Below are positions 34,020 through 43,032 of a stretch of 64,000 nucleotides of DNA, piece after piece. Origin of the DNA: Arthrobacter ipis (GTDB taxonomy: Bacteria > Actinomycetota > Actinomycetes > Actinomycetales > Micrococcaceae); the NCBI RefSeq assembly GCF_014694315.1, contig NZ_JAAOXD010000001.1:503059-567058 (forward strand), read 5' to 3'. The notes beneath the pieces were generated by a model that made no database searches, had not been told where the DNA came from, and was given only the letters and a program-made list of their open reading frames with translations. Position numbers and translations under genes: made by a program. The number at the start of each line of letters is the position of its first letter. The stretch's first letter is position 1.

Positions 34020-34119
34020 TCCGCCGCTTCCGCGCAGCACAGCTGTCTACGGCTGGAGAGCCGCCGGGTGCGACAAGGCTCGCCCCGGCGGCCCTCCGCA
34101 ATTAATAGAAAGATAGGCA

Positions 34120-35877
34120 ATGGCACGAACTGGCCGCAATAAACCATCCCTTCGGGTGCTGGTCTGGCTTGGCGTAATCCTGGCTGCCATGACGGCCGTC
34201 CTTGCGGGCGGCACGATGTCCGGGGTTGCCAGCTGGAGCCCGAAGCTTGCCCTGGACCTGGAGGGCGGCACGCAGATGATCCTGGCACCCAAGGTTGAGG
34301 GTGGCTCGGACATCAACGAGGAGCAGCTCAATCAGGCGGTGGCCATCATCCGTCAGCGTGTTGACGGCTCGGGTGTTGCCGAGGCCGAGATCAGCACGCA
34401 GTCCGGCCGCAATGTGGTGGTGAGCCTGCCCGGCACTCCGTCCTCGCAAACCCGCGCGCTCATCCAGGCCTCAGCGGACATGAACTTCCGCCCCGTCCTC
34501 GTCACGGGCCCCGGGGCCGTGGTTCCGGCCGACCAGCGGACACCTGCGGCAAAGCTGCCGAAACCGACGGCCAAGCCGACGAACGCCAGCGATTCGAACT
34601 GGATCACCGCGGACATCCAGAAGCAGTTCGAAGCCCTCGACTGTGACAATCCGGCCCAGGACAAGCAGGAACGCTCAGACCCGGCCAAGCCGCTGGTCAC
34701 CTGTGAGCCCGCCACGGACCAGACACCTGCGATCAAGTACATCCTGGGTCCGGTCGAGGTCAAGGGTGTGGAGATCCAGGGCTCGACGTTCCAGCTCCAG
34801 CAGGGCGCCCAGGGTGCCGTCACCAACGAATGGGCTGTGAACATCCAGTTCAACGCCGAGGGCACGGCCAAGTTCAAGACGGTCACCGAACGCCTCAACC
34901 AGTTCTACGTTGCCGCGGGCGGCGAGACCGGCAGCGATCCCAAATCGCAGTTCGCCATCGTCCTTGACGACCAGGTCATATCGGCCCCGCGGTCCCAGGC
35001 AGTGATCACCGACGGACGCCCGCAGATCACCGGCGGCTTCACGGAGCAGTCCGCCAAGGCGCTGTCCGACCAGCTCCGGTTCGGTGCCCTGCCCATCAGC
35101 TTCGACATTCAGAGCGAACAGCAGATCTCCGCCACCCTCGGCGGTGAGCAGCTCCGGATGGGCCTCCTCGCCGGCCTGATCGGTCTGCTGCTGGTGGTCG
35201 TCTACTCGCTGTTCCAGTACCGTGCCCTCGGCTTCGTCACCATCGCGTCCCTGGTGGTGGCGGGTGCGCTCACGTACCTTGCCATTGCCATCCTCGGCTG
35301 GACGGAGAACTACCGGCTCTCCCTCGCCGGTGTGGCCGGCATCATCGTGTCAATCGGCCAGACCGCGGACTCGTTCATCGTCTACTTCGAACGTATCCGT
35401 GATGAGCTCCGCGAAGGCCGCGGCCTGGTGTCGGCAGTGGAGAACGGCTGGAAGCGGGCCAAGCGGACCGTTCTGGCATCCAAGGCGGTCAACCTCCTGG
35501 CCGCACTGGTGCTGTACTTCGTGGCCGTCGGCAACGTGCGGGGCTTTGCCTTCACCCTCGGCCTGACAGCCATTGCCGACCTCATCGTCGTGTTCATGTT
35601 CACGCACCCGACGCTGCAGCAGCTGGCCCGGACCCGGTTCTTTGGCGAAGGCCACAAGTTCTCCGGTCTTGACCCCGAGCGCCTCGGTGCGGTGCCGCTC
35701 TACCGCGGCGCCGGAAGGCTCCGCAGTCCCGAAGACAAGCCGTCAGTGGTGCGCGCCAAGAACACCGGCGCCGCGGCTGAGGCTGAGCGCCGGATGACCA
35801 TCGCTGAACGCCGCCGTGCGGAGCAGCAGGAGCAGCTCGCCGGTTCCTCCAAGGGCCCGGCCAAGGAGGGCAAGTAA
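34120..35877 (+). CDS. secD: Protein translocase subunit SecD
   Basis: With SecF it uses the proton gradient to pull secreted proteins through SecYEG. The 585-residue protein has an N-terminal helix, a large periplasm-side domain (VDGSGVAEAEISTQSGRNVVVSLPG), and five C-terminal membrane helices with GQTADSFIVYFERIRDELREGRG. It shares one base with the secF start (TAATG), so the genes are coupled. A basic C-terminal tail follows the last helix. Confidence 0.96.
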   Translation: MARTGRNKPSLRVLVWLGVILAAMTAVLAGGTMSGVASWSPKLALDLEGGTQMILAPKVEGGSDINEEQLNQAVAIIRQRVDGSGVAEAEISTQSGRNVVVSLPGTPSSQTRALIQASADMNFRPVLVTGPGAVVPADQRTPAAKLPKPTAKPTNASDSNWITADIQKQFEALDCDNPAQDKQERSDPAKPLVTCEPATDQTPAIKYILGPVEVKGVEIQGSTFQLQQGAQGAVTNEWAVNIQFNAEGTAKFKTVTERLNQFYVAAGGETGSDPKSQFAIVLDDQVISAPRSQAVITDGRPQITGGFTEQSAKALSDQLRFGALPISFDIQSEQQISATLGGEQLRMGLLAGLIGLLLVVVYSLFQYRALGFVTIASLVVAGALTYLAIAILGWTENYRLSLAGVAGIIVSIGQTADSFIVYFERIRDELREGRGLVSAVENGWKRAKRTVLASKAVNLLAALVLYFVAVGNVRGFAFTLGLTAIADLIVVFMFTHPTLQQLARTRFFGEGHKFSGLDPERLGAVPLYRGAGRLRSPEDKPSVVRAKNTGAAAEAERRMTIAERRRAEQQEQLAGSSKGPAKEGK

Positions 35878-36893
35878 TGTCCAGTTTCGCGAAATTCGGC
35901 AACGAGCTCTACACGGGCAAGCGTTCCTATGACTTCGTCGGGTCCAAGAAGATCTGGTTTATCGTGGCCGCCGTTGCGGTTGCGCTGTCGATCCTCATCC
36001 CGGTGGCCAAGGGCGGCTTCAACCTGGGCATCGAGTTCCGTGGCGGTTCCGAGTTCACGGTGTCCAACGTCAAGACCACCGAGGCATCCGTAGGCGAGAA
36101 GGCCGTCCACGACGTCGTTCCCGGCAGTGTGCCGCGCGTCGCGAACGTTGCCGGGACCACCATGCGGATCCAGACGGACAAGCTCTCGGACGACGAGACC
36201 CTCAAGATCAAGGAGGGCCTCACCAAGGCGTACGGCGTGACGGACAACGAGGTGACCTCCACCTTCGTCGGCCCCACCTGGGGCGCTGACGTCACCAAAC
36301 AGGCACTGATTGGCCTGGTGGTCTTCGTTGCCCTCGCGACGGTCCTGATGGCCCTCTATTTCCGGACCTGGAAGATGTCCCTGTCGGCGATCGCGGGCAT
36401 GGTGGTCACGATGTTCATCACGGCCGGTGTGTACGCCCTCAGCGACTTCGAGGTCACGCCGTCGGCGATCATCGGGTTTCTTACGGTGCTCAGCTATTCG
36501 CTGTACGACACCGTGGTGGTGTTCGACAAGATCCGTGAAAACACGGCCGACATCGATTCCTCCACGCGCCGGACCTTCGGCGAGGAGGTCAACCTGGCCG
36601 TCAACCAGACCCTGGTCCGTTCCATCAACACCATGATGGTTGCCATCCTTCCGGTCGGGGCGATCCTGTTCATCGGGGCCGGCCTGCTGGGTGCCGGAAC
36701 CCTGCGCGACCTTTCACTCGCCCTGTTCGTCGGGATCCTGATCGGCACTGCAGCGACGATCTTCATCGCCGCACCGATGTACGCCTGGCTGCGCCAGGGT
36801 GAGGCGCCGTTGGTCAAGCAGGCCCAGCGCGTCAAGCAGCGCCGCGCGGACGCCGCAGCCAAGGCTGCAGCCGCCGAGCCCGCAAAAGCCTAG
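35877..36893 (+). CDS. secF: Protein translocase subunit SecF
   Basis: Forms a complex with SecD. The 338-residue protein has six predicted helices, GIEFRGGSEF in the first extracytoplasmic domain, and YSLYDTVVVFDKIREN (the SecF counterpart of the SecD motif). An Ala/Lys-rich C-terminus closes it. A strong terminator follows. Confidence 0.96.
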   Translation: MSSFAKFGNELYTGKRSYDFVGSKKIWFIVAAVAVALSILIPVAKGGFNLGIEFRGGSEFTVSNVKTTEASVGEKAVHDVVPGSVPRVANVAGTTMRIQTDKLSDDETLKIKEGLTKAYGVTDNEVTSTFVGPTWGADVTKQALIGLVVFVALATVLMALYFRTWKMSLSAIAGMVVTMFITAGVYALSDFEVTPSAIIGFLTVLSYSLYDTVVVFDKIRENTADIDSSTRRTFGEEVNLAVNQTLVRSINTMMVAILPVGAILFIGAGLLGAGTLRDLSLALFVGILIGTAATIFIAAPMYAWLRQGEAPLVKQAQRVKQRRADAAAKAAAAEPAKA

Positions 36894-36910
36894 GCCCCGC
36901 ACCTGCCCTT

Positions 36911-36948
36911 AGGCCGGATGCCGTCACCGTGACGGCATCCGGCCTTTG
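36911..36948 (+). terminator. Terminator of yajC-secDF
   Basis: A perfect 16-bp stem (AGGCCGGATGCCGTCA paired with its complement), loop CCG, then TTT. Confidence 0.85.
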
Positions 36949-36949
36949 C

Positions 36950-36992
36950 GTTAAGCGCCTGTGCGCCTCCGGTTAAGCGCCTGTGCGCCTCC
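36950..36992. repeat. Tandem 21-bp direct repeat
   Basis: Two identical copies of GTTAAGCGCCTGTGCGCCTC plus one more C, at 36950-36970 and 36972-36992, separated by a single G, directly after the secF terminator. Confidence 0.85.
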
Positions 36993-37115
36993 CACCGGAC
37001 CGTCCGGCTACTCCGCTGCGTGCTGGGCTGGACCGTTGGTGACGGACGCGGTTATCGGTCGGGCCCGGAGCGGGAATACACTGGGATAATTAAACGGGTC
37101 GTGAGGGGTACTTCA

Positions 37116-39509
37116 TTGGAAGAAGGTTCGACGTCGGCGCCAGCGGCTGCCGGAGGCAACGGTCCGGGCCAGGGACAGCAGACTGGTCTGGTGGCTGCCG
37201 GGCGCCCGGCGCCGGGGGTGCCCGTGGACAGCTCCGGCGTCCGGCCCACCTTCCCGGGGCGGCGCGAGCGCACGAGGTCCCGCCTGGCACGGCTGACGGG
37301 CCGGAGCACGGCGACGTACTCACCCATCCTGGAACCGCTGCTGCGGACCGTGCGGGCGAACAACCCGAAGGAAGACTTCGACCTCATTCAGCGGGCGTTC
37401 GTGGTGGCGGAGCAAAGCCACCGCGGGCAGAAGCGCAAGAGCGGTGACCCTTACATCACCCACCCCGTTGCCGTGGCGACGATCCTCGCCGAGCTGGGAC
37501 TCAGCGGTACCACGCTGGCGGCTGCGCTGCTCCACGACACGGTGGAGGACACGCCCTACACCCTTGAGGACCTCCGGGCGGACTTCGGCCCAGAAGTCGC
37601 CATGCTGGTTGACGGCGTCACCAAGCTGGACAAGGTGAGCTTCGGCGAGGCAGCCCAGTCCGAGACCGTCCGCAAGATGGTCGTGGCCATGGCGAAGGAC
37701 ATCCGCGTCCTGATGATCAAGCTTGCGGACAGGCTGCACAACGCCCGCACCTGGCGGTTCGTCTCCGCCGAGTCCTCGGCCCGCAAAGCCCGGGAAACCC
37801 TGGAAATCTTTGCGCCGCTGGCACACCGGCTCGGCATGAACACCATCAAGTGGGAGCTCGAGGACCTTTCGTTCGCGGCGCTGTATCCCAAGGTGTACGA
37901 GGAAATCGTCCGCATGGTGGGCGACCGCACGCCGGAGCGCGAAAAGAGCCTTAGCGTGATCCGGAACCAGATCGCCGACGATCTGCGCACTGCCAGGATC
38001 AAGGCCACGATCACCGGCCGGCCCAAGCACTATTACTCGATCTACCAGAAAATGATCGTCCGGGACAAGGACTTCGACGACATCAACGACCTCATGGGTG
38101 TCCGGGTCCTGGTGGACTCGGTCCGCGACTGTTACGCCGCCCTGGGGACCCTGCATTCGCGCTGGAACCCGCTGCCTGGCCGGTTCAAGGACTACATCGC
38201 GATGCCGAAGTTCAACATGTACCAGTCCCTCCACACCACGGTGATCGGCCCGGGCGGCAAGCCGGTTGAGATCCAGATCCGGACGCACGAGATGCACCGC
38301 CGCGCGGAGTACGGCGTGGCAGCGCACTGGAAGTACAAGGACCAGCCGAACCGGACTGCCACTGGACCCGGCGGCCCCCGAGACGGCGACATGGGCTGGC
38401 TCCGCTCCCTCGTGGACTGGCAGCAGGAGACCTCCGACCCCGGCGAATTCCTCGACTCGCTGCGGTTCGAGATCAACGCCCGCGAAGTGTTCGTCTTCAC
38501 CCCCAAGGGTGAGGTCATGGCGCTGCCCGCCGGGTCCACGCCGGTGGACTTCGCCTATGCCGTGCACACCGAGGTGGGCCACCGCACCATCGGTGCCCGG
38601 GTCAACGGCAAACTCGTGCCGCTCAACAGCGAGCTGAACCATGGCGACTGGGTGGAGATCTTCACCTCGAAGGCCGAGGGCGCCGGCCCCAGCCAGGACT
38701 GGCAGCACTTCGTCAAGAGCGCCCGGGCACGCAACAAGATCCGGCAGTGGTTCAGCAAGGAACGCCGCGAAGAGGCCATTGACCGCGGCAAGGAGCTGCT
38801 GACCCGGGCCATGCGGAAGCAGAACCTGCCGCTGCAGCGCCTCATGACCCACGACGCCCTGGCTGCCGTGGCAGAGGAATTCAAGTACGTCGACATCTCC
38901 GGGCTCTACGCAGGCGTTGGCGACGGGCACACTTCCGCGCAGCACGTCATGGAGAAGCTCGTCGAGATGCTCGGCGGGAACGAAACACCCGATGACGACC
39001 TCACCGAAGTCAGCATCCCCACCCAGGTCAGCAAAGCCCGGTTCTCGGATTCCGGCGTGGTGGTCCGCGGCGTGGGCGACGTCTGGGTGAAACTGGCCCG
39101 TTGTTGCACCCCCGTGCCGCCGGACCCGATCCTTGGTTTCGTCACGCGCGGCTCGGGCGTATCGGTGCACCGCACTGACTGCACCAACGTCGCCGGCCTC
39201 AAGGACCAGCCTGACCGGATCGTGGACGTGGACTGGGCGCCAACGCAGTCAAGCGTCTTCCTGGTGGAGATCCAGGTGGAGGCGCTGGACCGGAAGTCGC
39301 TCCTCTCCGACGTGACGCGCATACTTTCGGAGAACCACGTAAACATCCTGGCGGCGAGTGTCCACACGTCCACGGACCGCGTGGCCATCTCAAAGTTTGC
39401 CTTCGAAATGGGGGACCCCAAGTACCTCAGCCACGTGCTCAGCGCTGTGCGGAGGATCGACGGGGTGTTCGACGTCTACCGGACCACGGGCAACCACCGG
39501 AGGAGCTAA
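37116..39509 (+). CDS. Bifunctional (p)ppGpp synthetase/hydrolase Rsh (RelA/SpoT)
   Basis: Makes and degrades the stringent-response alarmone (p)ppGpp. From TTG 37116 (GAGGGG upstream) the protein has 797 residues. The order is: a disordered N-terminus, an HD hydrolase domain with HPVAVATIL and the intact [16 protein letters not shown] motif, a synthetase domain ([42 protein letters not shown]), TGS ([26 protein letters not shown]), a zinc-finger/helical region with CCTPVPPD and an ACT domain. Both catalytic halves look active. A TACACT box lies at 37077. The frame from 37020 adds an unsupported leader. Its 3' end overlaps the convergent gene by 120 bases. Confidence 0.95.
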   Translation: MEEGSTSAPAAAGGNGPGQGQQTGLVAAGRPAPGVPVDSSGVRPTFPGRRERTRSRLARLTGRSTATYSPILEPLLRTVRANNPKEDFDLIQRAFVVAEQSHRGQKRKSGDPYITHPVAVATILAELGLSGTTLAAALLHDTVEDTPYTLEDLRADFGPEVAMLVDGVTKLDKVSFGEAAQSETVRKMVVAMAKDIRVLMIKLADRLHNARTWRFVSAESSARKARETLEIFAPLAHRLGMNTIKWELEDLSFAALYPKVYEEIVRMVGDRTPEREKSLSVIRNQIADDLRTARIKATITGRPKHYYSIYQKMIVRDKDFDDINDLMGVRVLVDSVRDCYAALGTLHSRWNPLPGRFKDYIAMPKFNMYQSLHTTVIGPGGKPVEIQIRTHEMHRRAEYGVAAHWKYKDQPNRTATGPGGPRDGDMGWLRSLVDWQQETSDPGEFLDSLRFEINAREVFVFTPKGEVMALPAGSTPVDFAYAVHTEVGHRTIGARVNGKLVPLNSELNHGDWVEIFTSKAEGAGPSQDWQHFVKSARARNKIRQWFSKERREEAIDRGKELLTRAMRKQNLPLQRLMTHDALAAVAEEFKYVDISGLYAGVGDGHTSAQHVMEKLVEMLGGNETPDDDLTEVSIPTQVSKARFSDSGVVVRGVGDVWVKLARCCTPVPPDPILGFVTRGSGVSVHRTDCTNVAGLKDQPDRIVDVDWAPTQSSVFLVEIQVEALDRKSLLSDVTRILSENHVNILAASVHTSTDRVAISKFAFEMGDPKYLSHVLSAVRRIDGVFDVYRTTGNHRRS

Positions 39510-40127
39510 CAGCGAAAGCTTCTCCAAAGCCGCGTTCTTGTGCGGCAGCCGTGGCATCGCCTCGACTGCCAGGACCAGGAGCCGGAGCCTGACATCAAGT
39601 TCGGGCTTCTCCAGGAGCAGCCGCAGGGCCGGAACTGCCCTCTCGGCCTCCACATGCAAGGCGATGTCCAGTGCCGTCCGGAGCGGACTCGAGACCATCA
39701 GGCCGCCCAGGCTGACGACGTCGAACGGTCCGAGCCGGACCTCGTGGAGCGTGCAGCCGCGGGTAGAGCGAAGGCTCGAGATGCGGCGTTTGGCGTCGAC
39801 CAGTAAGGCCAACCGGTCCGGCTCGCGGGCGCACCCGTAGATCCAGGCCGCCGTCATCCGCCCCGCGACCACGCGCCGCCGCACCGGCGCCGGCACCCCG
39901 TGGGCAGCGGCACGTGCCCGCAGCTGTGGGGAGGCCGCAGTCCCGGGAACGGTGTAGCCGTGCTGATAGAGCTGCGTGAGCACGCCGTCGGAGGCCATGG
40001 ACTGGAGCTCCGGCCAGGTGAAGGGCAGCCCCGGCGAATAGAGCTCCAGCAGCTGTGCGGGGGAGTCCGCGGGCGGGGAACCACCTTGTGTCCGCAAAAA
40101 ACGAGGGGCCTGGGAGAACGGTGCCAT
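39390..40127 (-). CDS. AbiEi-antitoxin-like hypothetical protein
   Basis: A 245-residue protein with an N-terminal winged-helix-like segment ([27 protein letters not shown]) and a second domain ([50 protein letters not shown]). This layout is seen in AbiEi-type transcriptional regulators, which in full systems neutralise an AbiEii nucleotidyltransferase; no such toxin gene is next to it. The last 40 residues are encoded opposite the end of rsh and look unlike a domain, so the natural stop may have been lost. The family call is tentative. Confidence 0.55.
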   Translation of the reverse strand: MAPFSQAPRFLRTQGGSPPADSPAQLLELYSPGLPFTWPELQSMASDGVLTQLYQHGYTVPGTAASPQLRARAAAHGVPAPVRRRVVAGRMTAAWIYGCAREPDRLALLVDAKRRISSLRSTRGCTLHEVRLGPFDVVSLGGLMVSSPLRTALDIALHVEAERAVPALRLLLEKPELDVRLRLLVLAVEAMPRLPHKNAALEKLSLLAPPVVARGPVDVEHPVDPPHSAEHVAEVLGVPHFEGKL

Positions 40128-40161
40128 TCCGTCATCCTGCCGGACGCGGCCTTAACGGGTA

Positions 40162-40201
40162 AGGCCCCGCCCCGGTTATGTGGATAACCGGAACGGGGCC
40201 T
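40162..40201. terminator. Hairpin downstream of DUF349 gene
   Basis: AGGCCCCG and CCGGTTAT pair with ATAACCGG and CGGGGCCT around GTGG. It lies just beyond the minus-strand DUF349 stop and can work as its terminator. Confidence 0.75.
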
Positions 40202-40214
40202 GTAAGGCTGTTGC

Positions 40215-41879
40215 CTAGGAGAGCTCGCTCGCCGAACGCTGGATCTGGTCCAGCCACGCCTGACGCGCTTCCAGGGCTTCCCGGGCGGCCTTGATCTTGC
40301 GCTGGTCGCCCTTCTTCTCTGCCTCGGCCAGGTCATCCTTCAGGCCGGCGATGGCGGATTCGAGCTGGCTCAAGGCGCTGTTGGTGCGGGCCTTGGTCTC
40401 GGGGTTGGAGCGCTGCCACTTCTCGTCCTCGGCCTGGCGGACCGCATCCTCGATCCGGCGGAGACCGGCTTCGATCCGGCCCATGTCCGCACGCGGAACC
40501 TTGCCCGCCTCTTCCCAGCGGTCGTGGATGGACTGCAGGGCCTTCTTGGCGGCCCCGATGTCCTTGACCGGAAGAATGCCGGATGCCTCCTCGAGGAGGG
40601 CCTCCTTGACCACCAGGTTTGCGGCGTATTCCTGGTCGATCTCGTCGTTGGCGGCCTGGCGCGAGCTGAAGAAGACGTCCTGCGCGGCACGGAACCGGGC
40701 CCACAGTGCATCGTCATCCTTGCGGCTGGCACGCGGTGATGCCTTCCACTCGTCCATCAGCCGGCGGTATTCTCCGGCAGCAAAGCCCCAGTCGGTGGAC
40801 GTCGACAGCGCCTCGGCCTCGGCAATCAGCTTCTCCTTGGCCGACTTCGCCGCGGAGTTGTTGCTGTCCAGCTGGGAGAAGTAGGCGCGGCGGTGCCGGT
40901 CGAAGACGGTCCGGGCGGCGCGGAAACGCTTCCACAGGGCGTCCTCGTTGCTGCGGCCCAGCCGTACCCCGCTCTTCTGCGCGGTCTTCCAGCTTTCAAA
41001 CAGCTCATTCATGCGCGCGCTGGAGGTCTTCCACTGAACCTGGGCAGGATCGGTTCCGGAGATGGCCTCGGCCTCGGCCACGATGGCCTCACGGGCGGCC
41101 AGCTCGGCGGCACGAACGGCGTCGTGCTGCGCCTTTTCCGCCTTCTCCAGCTCGGTGATCTGGGTGGACAGGGTGTCCAGCCGGTTTTCTGCGGAACGGA
41201 TGTCGCCCACCATGTTCCGTTCAGCGAGCTGCTCGCGCAGGTGCGTCACGGTCTTCTGCATGTCAGTGGTGGGGGCCTTCGAGGCCACTCGCTGTTCCAG
41301 CAGGACAATCTGGGCGACGATGTCGTCATACTTCCGCGCAAAGTAGGCAAGTGCCTCGTCGTTGCTGACGTCCGGGTACTGACCGACCGGGTGCTCTTCG
41401 CCGTCGATGGTGAGGAAGACGTGGCCGTCACCCTCAACGCGGCCCCAGCGGGCGGCTTCGGCCAGCGAGGTGGCAGGGGGTGCCTGTACCGGTGTCACGG
41501 TGGCAGCCGGGCCGGCTTTGGGCCGGGCGGCAAAGGCGGCGGGCGTCGGCGCAGGCCGTGGTGCCGCCGTCGGACGCGGTGACGGTGCGGGGCCGGCTGC
41601 CGGCTTTTCCTGGACAGCCTCCGGCCGCGGGCTTTCCTCCGTGCTTTCGGGCGCTACCGCCTCGTCGGGCTGAGCCGAATCCCCGGGCGCTACCGCCTCG
41701 TCGGGCTGTACTGCCTGGTCGGGCTGTACTGCCTGGTCGGGCTGCGTCGCCTGCAGGGGCTCGGCCGCTTCCACGGCCTGTGCTCCATCCACGGTCTGTG
41801 CCGCTTCCACTGATTCGGGGGAAGCCTGGACCTCGGTCACTTCGGCTGCTGTTTCGTCGGATTTCTGACTGTCTGTCAC
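40215..41879 (-). CDS. DUF349 domain protein
   Basis: A 554-residue cytoplasmic protein. The first 130 residues are a low-complexity Ala/Glu/Gln/Pro region with short repeats (QPDQAV, QPDEAVAP). The rest is a chain of helical DUF349 repeats such as LWKRFRAARTVFDRHRRAYFSQLD and LWARFRAAQDVFFSSRQAAND, rich in charged coiled-coil helices. Function is not established in actinobacteria. GTG 41879 (MTDSQKSDETAAE) is preferred to ATG 41918. It lies downstream of the cyclophilin gene on the same strand. Confidence 0.85.
   Translation of the reverse strand: MTDSQKSDETAAEVTEVQASPESVEAAQTVDGAQAVEAAEPLQATQPDQAVQPDQAVQPDEAVAPGDSAQPDEAVAPESTEESPRPEAVQEKPAAGPAPSPRPTAAPRPAPTPAAFAARPKAGPAATVTPVQAPPATSLAEAARWGRVEGDGHVFLTIDGEEHPVGQYPDVSNDEALAYFARKYDDIVAQIVLLEQRVASKAPTTDMQKTVTHLREQLAERNMVGDIRSAENRLDTLSTQITELEKAEKAQHDAVRAAELAAREAIVAEAEAISGTDPAQVQWKTSSARMNELFESWKTAQKSGVRLGRSNEDALWKRFRAARTVFDRHRRAYFSQLDSNNSAAKSAKEKLIAEAEALSTSTDWGFAAGEYRRLMDEWKASPRASRKDDDALWARFRAAQDVFFSSRQAANDEIDQEYAANLVVKEALLEEASGILPVKDIGAAKKALQSIHDRWEEAGKVPRADMGRIEAGLRRIEDAVRQAEDEKWQRSNPETKARTNSALSQLESAIAGLKDDLAEAEKKGDQRKIKAAREALEARQAWLDQIQRSASELS
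41648..41744. repeat. In-frame tandem repeats in the DUF349 N-terminal region
   Basis: A 25-base unit occurs at 41648-41672 and again at 41684-41708; directly after it an 18-base unit (TACTGCCTGGTCGGGCTG) occurs twice in tandem (41709-41744). They encode the PDQAVQ/PDEAVA repeats and may vary in copy number. Confidence 0.8.
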
Positions 41880-41951
41880 CGCTAAAAGTCTTTCGCTTGG
41901 AGGAAAATACTCATTCACTAGTCGCCTATGGCCGCTGGCGCCACAAGGTTC

Positions 41952-42770
41952 CTACTTCAGAGAAAATGAGTCTATCGTGACTGGTTCCGCAGGTGCGCCG
42001 TCCGTGTCGTTTTCGCCCGTCTTAAGACCTGCCGCCGCAATCTTGGTTACGGTCTCCAGGCCAGAGGTCACCTTGCCCACGATGGTGTAACCGCCGGCGG
42101 AGTCGGCCGGAATGGCCGTGTCCTTGTAGACGATGAAGAACTGCGTGCCGTTGCCGTAGGCGTTGTTGCCCGTACGGGCCACCGCAATGGTGCCGGCGGG
42201 ATATTTGTTGTCTGCCGGCGTGTTCTCCAGCGGCCCCCAGGTGTAGTTGGGGTCGCCCTGGCCATCGCCGGTCTTGGAGCCGCACTGCAGGACGCCGAAG
42301 TTTTCGCCAGTGGTGAGGCGGTGGCAGCTGACGCCCTTGTAGTAGCCCTGGTCGGCCAGGGACTTGAACACCGCAGCTGCCTGCGGGGCCTTGGTGCCGT
42401 CCAGCTGCACGCCCAGGGTGCCCCTGTTCAGCTTCAGTTCGCCGGTGAACGTCTTGCCGGCCGCCGTCGCGGGCTTGGGGACGTTCGCAGCATTGGTCTG
42501 GGACGATGACGGAGTGGCGTCGGGGGATGCCGGTGCGGACGGCGTCGCCAGGTCCGCCTCTGCGGCGGCGAATTCCGCTTCGGTCGGGTTCCCGGCAAAC
42601 ACCGTCAGTTGAAGTACGACGGCGAGGATCACCGCTGCGGCTCCCGCACCTCCCGCTACCAGGTTGTCCCGCCTGCGGCGCTTCTCCTGGTCACGGCGAA
42701 GCTCGCGTTTGGCCTCCATCTGCTGGATGCGCCTCTTGGCTTCGCGTGTCTCGCGTGGACTGGCCGCCAC
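41952..42770 (-). CDS. Membrane-anchored cyclophilin-type peptidyl-prolyl isomerase
   Basis: A 272-residue protein: a basic cytoplasmic N-terminus with a coiled-coil-like stretch (REAKRRIQQMEAKRELRRDQEKR), one membrane helix (LVAGGAGAAAVILAVVLQLTVFAG), a Ser/Pro linker and an outside cyclophilin domain. The domain shows YYKGVSCHRLTTGENFGVLQ, GTIAVARTGNNAYGNGTQFFIVY and YTIVGKVTSGLE. It likely helps folding of exported proteins. GTG 42770 follows GAGGAGG; the frame upstream to 42914 is not used. Confidence 0.88.
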   Translation of the reverse strand: MAASPRETREAKRRIQQMEAKRELRRDQEKRRRRDNLVAGGAGAAAVILAVVLQLTVFAGNPTEAEFAAAEADLATPSAPASPDATPSSSQTNAANVPKPATAAGKTFTGELKLNRGTLGVQLDGTKAPQAAAVFKSLADQGYYKGVSCHRLTTGENFGVLQCGSKTGDGQGDPNYTWGPLENTPADNKYPAGTIAVARTGNNAYGNGTQFFIVYKDTAIPADSAGGYTIVGKVTSGLETVTKIAAAGLKTGENDTDGAPAEPVTIDSFSLK

Positions 42771-42894
42771 AGGGTCCTCCTCATTGATCTTCACCGCCGG
42801 ACCGGGCCGGCCCCTGGAGGCATCCCCGGCTGCAGATTGCGCTGCGGCAGTCCGCCAGCGCCCGGCCTCCGCATTAGAGATGCAGGCGCCGAAA

Positions 42895-42926
42895 GCATAA
42901 ACTGACTGCCGCACATAAGTTTATGC
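42895..42926. promoter_or_regulatory. Inverted repeat between cyclophilin gene and hisS
   Basis: GCATAAACT (42895-42903) and AGTTTATGC (42918-42926) are exact complements spaced by 14 bases, in an otherwise GC-rich divergent promoter region. It looks like an operator, or a divergent promoter pair containing TATG-type -10 boxes. Confidence 0.45.
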
Positions 42927-43032
42927 AGAACAGGCTGGACTCCCGCCGCTGCCTCCGCCGTTTGGTTCACATGTCGACGCGGAACGAGGCGCAGCGGCTC
43001 CGGCCTTCGTTTACCTGAGGAGAAAATCCACC

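Noticed and set aside
37320..39170. 616-codon minus-strand frame opposite rsh
   Set aside because: His/Val/Asp-rich composition typical of antisense to a high-GC gene; no domain or ribosome site.
41648..41744. CRISPR-like array
   Set aside because: Repeats are short, in frame and adjacent without unique spacers; they encode a protein linker.
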